A DNA stretch of 64,000 nucleotides. Origin: Xestospongia muta. Taxonomy: Eukaryota > Porifera > Demospongiae > Haplosclerida > Petrosiidae. Each line of letters begins with the position of its first letter. Position 1 is the first letter of the stretch. Below the pieces are notes generated by a model, which was not told where the DNA came from, did not search any database, and saw only the letters and a program-made list of their open reading frames with translations. The position numbers and the translations under genes were made by a program. The stretch covers positions 1,984,501 through 2,048,500 of the forward strand of contig OY848928.1 of NCBI GenBank assembly GCA_963693285.1, in the 5' to 3' direction. This document shows, in pieces, positions 1 to 10,512 of the stretch.

Positions 1-42
1 TTATAATTTAACACATGTAATAATACTATGGTATTGTTGTAG

Positions 43-2187
43 CTGGTGATTCTCGTAATGAGGTCTTAACAGGTGTTCATAAATTGGGATTTAATCCAGA
101 TCTGTATCGAACTAATGCACTACAAGGAATGGCTTATGATCCTTCAGGTGATACAGTTAGATATACTGACATTTCATGTAGTTCTTGATGTATAGGTCCA
201 TTACCTAAATCAGTTGATTTTCAGCAGATGATAAGAGTAGAAACAGCCCGAGATAAAGAGAGGTTAAGAACCCAAGTAAGACAAAGGAGACTCTCTGACT
301 CCATGGTAAGACTTTCATACACAGCTACTATATTTCTTTAAATGCCTGGGCATTTTGGCTCAGTATTCAAACATAGGTGGGCATTTATTTAACCCTTAGC
401 CAGTTACACGTACAAAAAATGTCAAATGTTTATTTTCTTTCAACATTTAACTTACACAGTTGTTTTTTATTTAAATTATAAATATCTTTTGCAATTTAAA
501 ACTTTTTATGACAAAGAAAAAGACTGACCACAGCATATTTAGATGCCTACTCACTTAATGCAAGATGACATCTAGTGACTACCACTTTTTTGGCTGACCA
601 ATTAAGATGCTTGAAATATATGATGTCATTAGCCACACAAATTATTATCTATAAACTTAGAAAAAAGATAGGACATTAAGAATAAAAGTATAGTTATTTC
701 TCAAAGGTAGTCCTTGAAGTTATCACAAACATAAGGCAGTAACCACATATTGATTTGTCTGTAACAATCACTTTGATTGACATCCACCATCTTGCTTGTG
801 AGTAATTTATCATGATATCACAATGTCAAGAAATAAGACTAAAGTGACCAGACATCCTTTCTCACATTGATTATCTGGTCACAAGACATTGGCCACATAT
901 TCATTAAAAGTTTGACACACCCCTGAAATATGATATGATGAGAGATAGTTATTTTGAGTATGTCATTATAACTATCCTATGTGATATGAATTCTCAAGTT
1001 TCAAGGCTTTTCACATCACAGAAAAGTCACAGAGCTAGACCATTACTGACCAAGGATTAAACTCTGACTAGACCATGATCTTTTTATATGAGTATTAAAT
1101 AATTTTGTGTTTCAATGACATTAATAAGTACTGATTATATTTAGAGTTGAAACCTTGATCTATCATAGACTATTAACTATATAACTATACATTATGTGTG
1201 TGTGCTAGTTGTAAATGGTTATTAGTCTATTGAAAAATAATGTTATTGCATTTCTATTATCTTGGTTTAGTTATTACAGCAACCCAATATTGAGTATGGT
1301 CAGTATGGACCAAGGGTAACACACCTTGAACCACTTACACTCCCACAACTACCCCAAGGTCAGGTTATATAAATCTTTTTAATACTACAATAGATATTGT
1401 TATTACAGGTCCCCAATATTCTCACAGACCACAGTCAGCAATGCAAAAGGTATTTAGTAATACAATTTGTAATAGAATCTACTTTATAAATCTAGACAAT
1501 TGAAGAAGGATTAAACTCTGAGTATGTACCTGAAGTAGAGAAATGGTTGGCAAGTGCTAGTAAAAAAGGTATTTAACCTTGTGATACAAACACATTAATA
1601 TATGTATCTTTTAGATCATGATGCAGCCACTAAGTTTTTGAGAACCATTAGTTCTCAAGGACAGAGACCAGACCCAGCAACTAAAGCTTCTACTCATTCT
1701 ACTCGTGTAAGATCTGCTGTTATGACACCAAGTAAACAACAACGCCATGAAAGAGAAATGGCTGAGACCTACAAGTTATTAGAGAGGTATAAATAAAAAC
1801 AATAATAAAACCACTTTATAAAGAGACCAATTAATATAAATAAAAATTATAATATAACCATTTTATAAGGAGACCAATTAATATAATCCCCTCTCAAAAG
1901 AAGACCCCTTACAATCATTATACTTTAATTGCCCAATGGGTAATACTCCCAAGTTATTATTGGTTAATTTGTGCTTTAGGTCATCTATAGGACTTCCTCA
2001 TCCTATGGTTTATGCTGGACCTGGACCAAAAAAGTCAGGCCCTAATGCTGGAGGTGGAGGAAGGAAATTGAGACGTTCTCACTCTGATGTGTCCACACGT
2101 GGGTCTATGTTCACAACAACAAGATATCGACCAGCTCATTTTACTATCCATCCTGAATGGGCATCTGAAACTCAGAACAAACACTAA
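43..2187 (+). CDS. 3' part of an unrecognised multi-exon gene (5' end outside window)
   Basis: I do not recognise this protein. Reading through GT..AG introns joins seven exons in one frame: 43-147, 196-305, 1280-1358, 1409-1449, 1496-1568, 1615-1786 and 1980-2187. They encode about 261 residues ending in a TAA stop. Phases agree at every junction, which supports a real gene. The peptide is polar. It has an Arg/Glu-rich stretch in the second exon (ETARDKERLRTQVRQRR), a Lys/Arg/Glu stretch in the sixth, and a Gly-rich, basic tail (GPNAGGGGRKLRRS) followed by YRPAHFTIHPEW. No signal peptide, membrane segment or catalytic motif is visible in this part. Introns are mostly 46-60 bp, with one of about 970 bp. 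A cytoskeletal or ciliary protein is possible from composition, but that is a guess. Confidence 0.6.
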
Positions 2188-2590
2188 TTATATCAAGGAA
2201 GAATACATATTATTAATATTGTTTCTTTTGTATGTGTTTAAACTAATGTATTGTTTCTAGAAATTGTTTATATTTGGAAATTCCCTTTACTTCCTTATAT
2301 GTATTGATAAAGATACTAATGACAACTGTATGTGATAAGGGTGTTCCTTAGATTGTCTAGATAGGATGACTATGGCTTGTTCTAAGAATGTTGAGGTGGT
2401 TCATTTCTGATTGTATATAGTGATATATATGTTATGATAGTTCCAGTTCATAGGTCATTTTCAGGTAGTGAGTTCAGTACATTAGTGACTTGTTAAGTGA
2501 CTTGTTATAGTTTGCATCCTACTTTCTTTATTGGTAAGTCATGTAAATAAATAACAATATAAATTACTGGGTTTTAGTAGAGCTCAGGTG

Positions 2591-4777
2591 ATGGCAACTA
2601 ACATCAAGACAGAACCAATTTCTCTTAACTGTGAGCTCTGTTCAGAGATGTTTACTGACCCTCTTATGTTACCATGTCTTCATTCTTTCTGTAAGAAATG
2701 TTTAATAAAACTTGCTGATGAACAAGGAGCTTCAGATGGCCATCTTAAGTGCCCAACATGTGATACAAGTGTATCCATTCCCAGTGAAGGGATAACAGGT
2801 TTCCCTCAAAATCTTTGGTTGGGACATCAAGTTAACATACAAGAATACATACAGAGAATGGATAGTGAGAATAGCATTCCATGTGATCGTTGTGTTAAGC
2901 GTGCAAATGGTTCTGCTGTAGCCTTTTGTTGTCAATGTTGCTTCTTTTTATGTTCTTCATGTAAAGAAGATCACCTATGGTGGCGTGAAACAGTCAAACA
3001 TGAGTTGGTGGAGATTGGAGAGAAGAAGTCAAACCGAGAGGCCAATGAGATGCCATATATTGCTCGCAAGCCAATGATTTGTGCTCAACATAAAGATGAG
3101 AAGCTGATTTTTTTTTGTAAGGATTGCGAGGTCTTAAGTTGTCGCAATTGCATTCTTATTAAGCATAAAGATCACAATATTGAGGATTATGATAGGGTAG
3201 CAGAGAGTGGTAAAGAAGAGCTGAAGGAGTGTCTTTCAAAATGTGCAGAAGTAACAACTTCAGTTGATGATGCTATTACTGAAGGAGAAGAAATGCTTCA
3301 ACGTATTCAATTAAGTAAGAAAGAAGTAGATAAAGAAATCAATCAAGCCTTTTCTTCTCTTCAAGCTACTTTGGAAACACGTTGTAAAGATTTACTTGCT
3401 AAGTCAGACCAAATAGCTATTAGTAAAAGTACAGCAATTAATATGCAACTGGAAGCATTTCGAAAGCTCAAGACAACAATATCTCATGCTACTTGTATTG
3501 CAATGACTGCAATAGAGACACACCAGTCGGGAGAACTTTTGAGTACAAAAAAGTTAGTTAAAGATCAGCTCATTCAATGTGTAAATGAGGTACAGAAAAT
3601 GTCGTTTGCGTTAACAGATGATGAGACAATTATCACATATCTTGATACTAACTCTATGGGTAAACAGATCAGTGAGTTTGGAGATGTGTCTGTAGTTGAG
3701 GCATCACTTTGTTCAATAGAAACAGGTGTAGCTGTTCCTTTGGCATCTGTGGGTAAGGAGCGAAAATTTAAGATAGCCATTCTAGATAGTACTGGGGAAA
3801 AAGTCAGTAGTGCTGTTCCTTTTTGTGCCTCACTAGTGAAAGTAGATGGAGCCAAACAAGAGGAAACGGTTATCATCACTAATGATAAGAGTGGCTTCAC
3901 TACAGTTTCATGTACTCCTCCAACTGTAGGAGAATATGAGCTTAGTCTAAAGGTACGAGGTGAGCACTTTCAGTCTAGTCCTTATCGAATGTGGGTAAAA
4001 CAACCAAGAAACTATTCTTCACTTACAAATCAGTGTATACGTAATTTCAATGCGAGTTACAATACTTGTGGAGTTGCAGTTCATCCTAATGGCGAGGTTT
4101 ATGCCAGTAGAAGTAATGGTTATATTCAGGTTTTTGATACCAATGGAACACAAATACGGACAATAGGTTCTCCAGGTAATAATGATGGTCAATTTAGTCA
4201 CCCATTTGGTTTAGTTCTACTTGGAGATGTTTTATATGTGACTGATAATAGTCTTCACAGAGTTCAAAAGTTTTTGGCTACTACTGGTGAATATCTAGGA
4301 AAGTTTGACAGTCCATTCAGTAATCCCCAAGGAATCACTCATGATGGTAAAGGTCAGATCCTGATAGCTGATCACAATAACAGACAAGTTCAAATATTCA
4401 AGGCAGATGGTTCATTTGTACAATCCATAGATTGTAATGGACAAAACCCATGTGATGTAGCTGTTGATAATGAGGGTAACATTCATGTGACTTACTATTC
4501 CCAACATATTGTCCAGGTCTTTACACCAGATGCTTCACCTCTTCATACTTATAATAATCCAAGTGGCAATTTTCTGTATCCACGTGGTATCACTATTGAT
4601 GATGAGGGGAATCGGTTCATTACTACTCTGAACAATTATTACCTACATGTACTAAATGCTGCAGGAAACCAAATCAATCTCTTGTCTAATTTTAATCAAC
4701 CCTATGGAGTAGCACTGGATACTGAGGGCTGTATCTATGTTGCTGACTATGGTAATAGTCGTATTATGAAATACTAG
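2591..4777 (+). CDS. TRIM-NHL protein A (RING, two B-boxes, coiled coil, filamin, NHL)
   Basis: A predicted RING E3 ubiquitin ligase of the TRIM2/TRIM3/TRIM71 (class VII TRIM) type, 728 residues in one exon. The RING ligands are C14, C17, C29, H31, C34, C37, C54 and C57. B-box 1 is about residues 98-140 and B-box 2 about 162-205. A charged helical region, likely coiled coil, spans about 210-345. A filamin-type Ig domain (starting VGKERKFKI, ending SPYRMWV) is about 375-475. About six NHL propeller repeats (GVAVHPNGEVYAS type) run from about 490 to the end. The ATG at 2591 is chosen because it opens MATNIK just before the RING; the preceding GTG is not needed. The TTTTAG/CTCAG tract just upstream suggests a 5'UTR intron acceptor. 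NHL propellers of this family usually bind RNA or protein partners. Paralogues lie at 6619 and 29700. Confidence 0.9.
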   Translation: MATNIKTEPISLNCELCSEMFTDPLMLPCLHSFCKKCLIKLADEQGASDGHLKCPTCDTSVSIPSEGITGFPQNLWLGHQVNIQEYIQRMDSENSIPCDRCVKRANGSAVAFCCQCCFFLCSSCKEDHLWWRETVKHELVEIGEKKSNREANEMPYIARKPMICAQHKDEKLIFFCKDCEVLSCRNCILIKHKDHNIEDYDRVAESGKEELKECLSKCAEVTTSVDDAITEGEEMLQRIQLSKKEVDKEINQAFSSLQATLETRCKDLLAKSDQIAISKSTAINMQLEAFRKLKTTISHATCIAMTAIETHQSGELLSTKKLVKDQLIQCVNEVQKMSFALTDDETIITYLDTNSMGKQISEFGDVSVVEASLCSIETGVAVPLASVGKERKFKIAILDSTGEKVSSAVPFCASLVKVDGAKQEETVIITNDKSGFTTVSCTPPTVGEYELSLKVRGEHFQSSPYRMWVKQPRNYSSLTNQCIRNFNASYNTCGVAVHPNGEVYASRSNGYIQVFDTNGTQIRTIGSPGNNDGQFSHPFGLVLLGDVLYVTDNSLHRVQKFLATTGEYLGKFDSPFSNPQGITHDGKGQILIADHNNRQVQIFKADGSFVQSIDCNGQNPCDVAVDNEGNIHVTYYSQHIVQVFTPDASPLHTYNNPSGNFLYPRGITIDDEGNRFITTLNNYYLHVLNAAGNQINLLSNFNQPYGVALDTEGCIYVADYGNSRIMKY

Positions 4778-5609
4778 TACAGGCACAATAATATATTGAC
4801 TATGGAGTAGTTCAAGAACTTTATTGTTAATTTATAACTTACTTTGTAGACTGAGTACACCCTCTGTATTTGAGTTTGATTACTATCAATATTTCAAAAT
4901 ATTAACCCTAAATGAAACTGGTACATAACCACTGGTCATAATTAATGTAATATCTCACTTTTGAATGAAGTGGTTTATCATCATCAGATAGCATGTATTT
5001 AGAACAAGACACAGGAAAATGTTTTTCTCCATTTAGTGATTATCATTTCACAATTGTCATTGCAATCAGCACATGGTATGTAATAGATCATTAGTAATGT
5101 TTAATAGATATAATTAATACAGAGTGATGGAAAACAAAACCTCTTGCTGTAAACTTTTAAAAAATCAAATTGCCTTACTCTTTGAATTACATCTAATATA
5201 ATGAATGGTGTAAATGACAGTATTAATCTATATTAAAGCTTCTTGCATCTTTTTTCATTCAATACCAATGATTTTAATTTCCTTTGCATAAAGAACATCT
5301 TGACAATATGATTTGACTTTGATTGACACTGAAGCTAGTTGTTTAACACAAAGATACTAAAAGCAGCACACATGTATAGTATAACTAAAACAAATGATAA
5401 TTGGATTACAATATAATGTAAGAGATATAATAGAGAGAAAAAGTTCAGAGAGAACAATTTGAAATTTTAAGTTTAAATAATAAAATTTATTTATAAATTT
5501 ATAATTTCTATAGTACTCTTTATGTGAATTAAATTTGTCTCCATCTATTTTGTACCTTGCATAGTCTAACATTAACATAATCAGTCATTCTGTTGTTTGT
5601 AGTTCAGGC
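4778..5609. other. AT-rich intergenic spacer
   Basis: This stretch lies between TRIM-NHL A and the NHL remnant. I see only AT-rich sequence with short open frames that show no family motif. It contains the 3' untranslated region of TRIM-NHL A, but I could not fix a poly(A) signal with confidence. Confidence 0.5.
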
Positions 5610-6177
5610 TTGATATCTGTGAATAAGCACGTACTTGATAAGCATAATTTAACAATTTGGTTTTTATCTGCTATTGGTGAGTTTCTTGGACAGTTTGAAA
5701 ACTGTAGATCAGGAAATAGTCAGATTTGTCATCCGAAAAAAATCACTCATAATGGAAAAAGTCAGGTCCTGATAGATGATTGCGATAACCAAATATTCAA
5801 GACTGATGATTCATATGTAAAATCCATACATTGTAGTAGACAGATTCTGTCTAATGTAGCTGCTGCTAATGGGATAATATTCATGTAAATTATTGCTCCC
5901 AACATCTTATTCAAGTCTTCTCACCAGACAGTAAACCTCTTCATGCATACACCAACCAAAGTTTTCAGTGTTCTCATGGTGTTGCTGTCAATAATGAGGG
6001 GAATTGGTTTATTACTGCTCATAATTTTAGTGGCAAACACAACTTGTATATACTGGATCATATGGGCAAACAAATCAATGTTTTATCTGACTATAATAAT
6101 TCTATTGGAGTGGTATTAGATAAGAAGGGATATAATTATATTGCTGATGTAATTAGTACAAATAATTCTTGTATTTA
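5610..6177 (+). pseudogene. NHL-repeat remnant of a TRIM-NHL gene
   Basis: Translation recovers decayed NHL propeller sequence related to the C-terminal third of TRIM-NHL A. Recognisable pieces include GEFLGQFEN, a QVLIDDCDNQIFK blade, then after a frame break NYCSQHLIQVFSPDSKPLHAY, and finally GVVLDKKGYNYIAD. The first open segment ends in a stop at about 5888 and the remainder continues in another frame to a stop near 6177. The blade order matches A, but no RING, B-box, coiled coil or filamin sequence lies upstream. It is therefore a 5'-truncated, frameshifted duplicate. It lies between two live TRIM-NHL genes on the same strand, as expected for tandem duplication followed by decay. Confidence 0.75.
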
Positions 6178-6618
6178 AAGTTCTAAAACATTAGCTTTTC
6201 ACTGGACATTATTCTAACTATATATTATATATTTATTCTTGCAGAGTTTTTCTTTGAATATCCAAACTGTTAAAAATTAATTATGATTATTTATGCTATG
6301 TATAAATCAAATACAAGTTTATATGAGAAATTATACACTTTAAGTATAGGGTAGTTTTATTTAAAACTGTATGTTATGTAGATAGCTTTTTAAATGTTTG
6401 CACTTAATCTGGTAACAGTCTTAGATCATATACAGCTATGACTTACCTACATTTAGAAAACATGTAACTCTTTTGGCATCCGTGTTACAGCAGTCAGTTG
6501 ATGTGTGAGATGTCCTCAGTTAATCTGAACAGATATAGCAGATGGTCAACACGACACACCTAAACATTTTTCCAGCTTATAAATGCAGTATTTGAATTGT
6601 GTGTATCATTATTTTATC

Positions 6619-9299
6619 ATGGAAGAAGAAAATGTCCCTAGTAAGTATGTACAATATAACTTCACATTTCATTTTACATTGTGTATTCTGTAGTATCTAC
6701 ATCACAACCATCACCAACTACTTCTCCAGTGGCTGGAAACACACCAGTAAGAAAAGTATATGCAAGTCAAGAAGTTAGGTGCTCACCAAGTTCAACACCC
6801 ACACGTGGACTGACTCCAGTGCGAGGTCACTCACCCTTACGAAGTGTAACTCCTGTGAGAGGATACACCCCTCTTCGTGCAGGTTCAATATCTAGCCTGG
6901 CCTCAACAAGTATTATTGCAAAAAATCCTTTAATATGCCAAGTATGCTCTGAGTATTACACAGATCCATTAATGCTACCTTGCCTTCATTCCTTCTGCAA
7001 GACATGTATTCAACATTTGATTGACCAAGAAGGTAATGGTAATGTAAAATGCCCCACTTGTGGATCTGTTAGAAGTCTTGCTAATAGCTGTATTACCAGC
7101 AGTCTGCCTAAAAATCTATGGTTGGCACATCAGGTGGAAATAGCTACATATGAAGACAAATTGAGAAATGGACAAACTGAAATCCCATGTGATCGATGTG
7201 TCAAACAAGCCAATGGATTTGCAGTAGTCTTTTGTTGTGAATGTTGCTCATTTTTTTGCCGTACATGTCGAGATGATCATATGTGGTGCCGAGATACTGT
7301 TAAGCATGAACTAGTTGATGTTGGCCGTGCTCCAAAACGAAGAATACCACAAATCACAGAACAGATGTATATTACCAATCCTCCCCTCCACCATAAGCCA
7401 GTCCAGTGTTCTAAACATCCAGATGAAAATTACAAATTCTTCTGCCAGAACTGTGAGTCTCTCATCTGCCAAGAGTGTATGGCTCATGAGCACAGTGGTC
7501 ATGAGCATATGTATTTAGAAGAAGTTGCTTCACAGGACAGGAATCAGCTACAAGAGTGGCTTGATAAAGCTAATTGTGCTATGTCTGATCTTGAAGTAGC
7601 CATTTGCAATGTTGATGAGATGAGCGAATTAATCCAGGAACGCAAGAAAATTGTAGATGATGAGATTGACACAAGTTGTGAAATGCTTCATAAGTCTTTG
7701 GATGAGAGAAGGAGGATCTTGAGAGATAAATGTAAAGATATTGCTACTGGTAAATTAGATGTTCTACAAGCTCAAATAGATGATTTCCAGAGTACAAGAG
7801 AACTTCTTGAACATACAATTCAGCAATCTACTAATGCCATAGTAAATCACTCCTCAGCTGAGATTGTCTCCACAAAGAAAGTCATTTTGGAGCAAATGAA
7901 ACAGGCTTTGCACCAATTCGAACAGCTATCACTCAATCTAAGTGCTGATGACACCATCTCTACTACTTTCAATGTAGCATGGGTCACAGAACACATCTTA
8001 CAGTTTGGTTCTTTCACAGATTTATGCATACCTGAAAAATCAGGCATTCAATGTGGCTTAGCTGTACCTTATGCAATTGTGGGTAAAGAGCGCAAGCTTA
8101 AGGTTGTACTGAGAGATGACTATGGCCTACCAATGAAGAGTACAGTACCATTCCAGGCTTCTATGAGAGGAATAGGAGAACAAGCCTTTGTCACACAGAA
8201 AGTGGAGGTGACACAACTTAGAGATGGCAGTGCTGACCTATCTTTTGTACCACACACATCTGGTCAGTTTGAGTTGTCTGTTAAAGTGAGAAATGAATCA
8301 ATACAAGGAAGTCCATTTCGCTTGTATTTTCGTGAGGAAAGAAATTATCGTAAGCTGGATAATCCTCAAGTCTTTACTGTTGGTCAGTATACATATGGGG
8401 TTGCTGTACATCCATGTGGTGATGTTTTCGCCAGTAATAACACTAATGGATGCATACATGTGTTTCACAAAGATGGAACCGAAAAATTTAAATTTGGCGA
8501 GCTAGGAAGTGGAAATGGTCAAATGAACAAACCTTGGGGAATGGCACTAGATGGAGATGTGTTGTATGTGGTGGATCGTGGGAATCGTAGAGTACTTATA
8601 TTTACTACTGGTGGTGAATGTCTAGGTCAATTTGGAGCTGCTGATCTAGTTGATCCAATGGGAATATGTACAGATAATCGTGGACAAATACTTGTAACAG
8701 ATGGACAAAGACATCGTGTGCAGGTGTTTGGAGCAGATGGTGTTCACAAACATGCTATTAATTGTAGCATCTATCCATATGATGTAGCTGTTGACAACAC
8801 TGGACACATTCATGTGACCTATTACAACAACAAGAGTGTGCAGGTGTTCTCACGTCAATCTACACCTCAACCATTGTCACTGTCAGTTCCATCATTTTCA
8901 CCTTCCAAATTCAGTACCTCATTGAGTGGTATACTGCCTACATCATATCGTCAAACCAAGATTCATGCTAACTCCCAAAAACCAAAGAATTTAAAAATAG
9001 AGCCAGTGACATCATACCATAACAATAGTTGTATACAGGTATTTACTCCTGATGGTAAACGAGGGTTGTTTGCTTACAGTGCTGATGGGAGTGTGGTATA
9101 TCCCACAGGGATAGCAATGGATGACGAGGGTTATCGGTTTATATCAGACTCTAATCACCATTGTCTTCGTATACTTGATCCCACTGGCAGGGAGATACAT
9201 AGGTGCATTGGTTTAAACTTTCCCTACGGTGTTGCAGTTGATCCATTTGGTTTTGTGTATGTGGCTGATTCCAGTAATTATCGTATTGTTAAGTACTGA
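6619..9299 (+). CDS. TRIM-NHL protein B with Ser/Thr/Pro-Val-Arg-Gly N-terminal repeats
   Basis: A predicted RING E3 ligase of the TRIM-NHL class. I read two exons: 6619-6640 (MEEENVP plus one base) and 6694-9299, joined by a 53-bp GTAAGT..TAG intron. The product is about 875 residues, and this start gives a better beginning than the later in-frame ATG, which lies in the intron. A 75-residue Ser/Thr/Pro-rich head carries repeats such as TPVRG, SPLRS, TPVRG and TPLRA. The RING (LICQVCSEYYTDPLMLPCLH), two B-boxes, coiled coil, filamin domain (VGKERKLKV) and NHL propeller follow in the usual order. One NHL blade is interrupted by about 65 low-complexity residues (8844-9038) that may be an in-frame intron. 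The 3' end is tail-to-tail with a TRAF-like gene. The last codons and 3' flank recur at 23561-24278. Confidence 0.88.
8844..9038 (+). other. Candidate exitron (in-frame intron) inside the NHL domain
   Basis: This 195-bp stretch begins GTGTTC after CAG and ends TATACAG before GTATTT. It is a multiple of three and has no stop, so it reads as coding. It splits an NHL blade between two near-identical words, KSVQVF and SCIQVF. Removing it gives KSVQVFTPDGKRG, which aligns with HIVQVFTPDASPL in TRIM-NHL A. The encoded 65 residues are Ser/Pro/Thr/Lys-rich and unlike a propeller strand. A coding insertion is the alternative. Confidence 0.55.
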
Positions 9300-10512
9300 A
9301 GAAAATAACTGTTAGAACTTTCTGACTGTTACAGTCACTAATAGCATGATTCATTTCATTACAAAGACAGTAGATCAAGCAAACACTAACATATATTACT
9401 TGTATACATTGATTATAAGACTATATATATATATTTTTAATAACTTTTGATAAGCAAGCAGTAGATGATGGATGGATGGACAAATGCTAGCCAACATGTG
9501 ACTAAACTCATTGTACATGTACATTAACAGCGAGGGAATAAACTTCAGTTGAAGGCAAAAGATGTTTATGTGTTTGTTTACTCATGTAAGCGTGGATCTT
9601 GCCTCTCAAATAACTAAGTATTGATAGCTACATCTACTGTAGACATCTAAACAAGAGCTATGTGTTGGTCATTTCTGTAAGAGAGAGAAAGGACATAGAG
9701 AGAAAAAAGACAGAGAGAGTCGACATCAGAGATGAGATATGTGCTTGTGTCCAAGAAAAGCCAAGAAGAGTAATGATATACAATCCAATTAAAAGAAACA
9801 GCTTTAGATGTATTAGAAGTGCTGCTATTAACCCCATTGTCCTTAGATCAATGCAATATAAACAAAAATATGAACTCTGATTTACAATATGGAATAAATG
9901 TAGTAGAAATAATATGAAGCTATTAGCTTCATAAACATAAAAAGGAATGTAGGGTGGTGGGATTAAGATCTTTAAATGAGATATATGGATACTAGATGGC
10001 TTGAATTGTCAAGACATCTAGCATAGAAAGCCATGGTCCATTGTTAGGGAGTGAAGTCAGTGTTAATTGAATTATTGGTCTAATTGCCTGAACAATGTTT
10101 TCCTTATCAACAAGTTCAATTTTCGTCAATTGTGTCATAATACTCAGTTTAATATAGCTACAATTAAACTATAGCTGGAGCCTTATAACTACAGATCATT
10201 AAAACACCATATTTGATTGCTATGTTGTCAGGCTGATGTAATGTCACATGCTATTGATCTGGCATGATGTAGAGATGTAAACTGTCTAAGACTTCCAACT
10301 ATTAATTTGATACTCAGATGTTCACATGGAGCTTACATATGTATTAAAAAACATCAATATATACAAGTACTGTAGATAGATTTATATTAAATTCACAAAA
10401 CAAATTGTTTTATAAATGTCAAACGTGTTAATGTATGTTCAATAAAAAGCTTCTAAAACTGTAATGTAAATATATAGTACATAGTTACTGCAATTAATTA
10501 CATTGTATTTTC
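9300..10512. other. Intergenic region between convergent TRIM-NHL B and TRAF-like 1
   Basis: This holds the 3' flanks of two convergent genes. Its two ends are duplicated at 23561-24278 with about 550 bp missing from the middle (roughly 9670-10215). A 72-codon open frame at 9662-9880 is Arg/Lys/Glu-rich, lies within the part missing from the duplicate and shows no family motif. I do not call it a gene. Confidence 0.6.

Noticed and set aside
9662..9880. 72-codon frame rich in Arg/Lys/Glu
   Set aside because: No motif, no splice context, and it lies in the intergenic piece deleted from the duplicate at 23561-24278.
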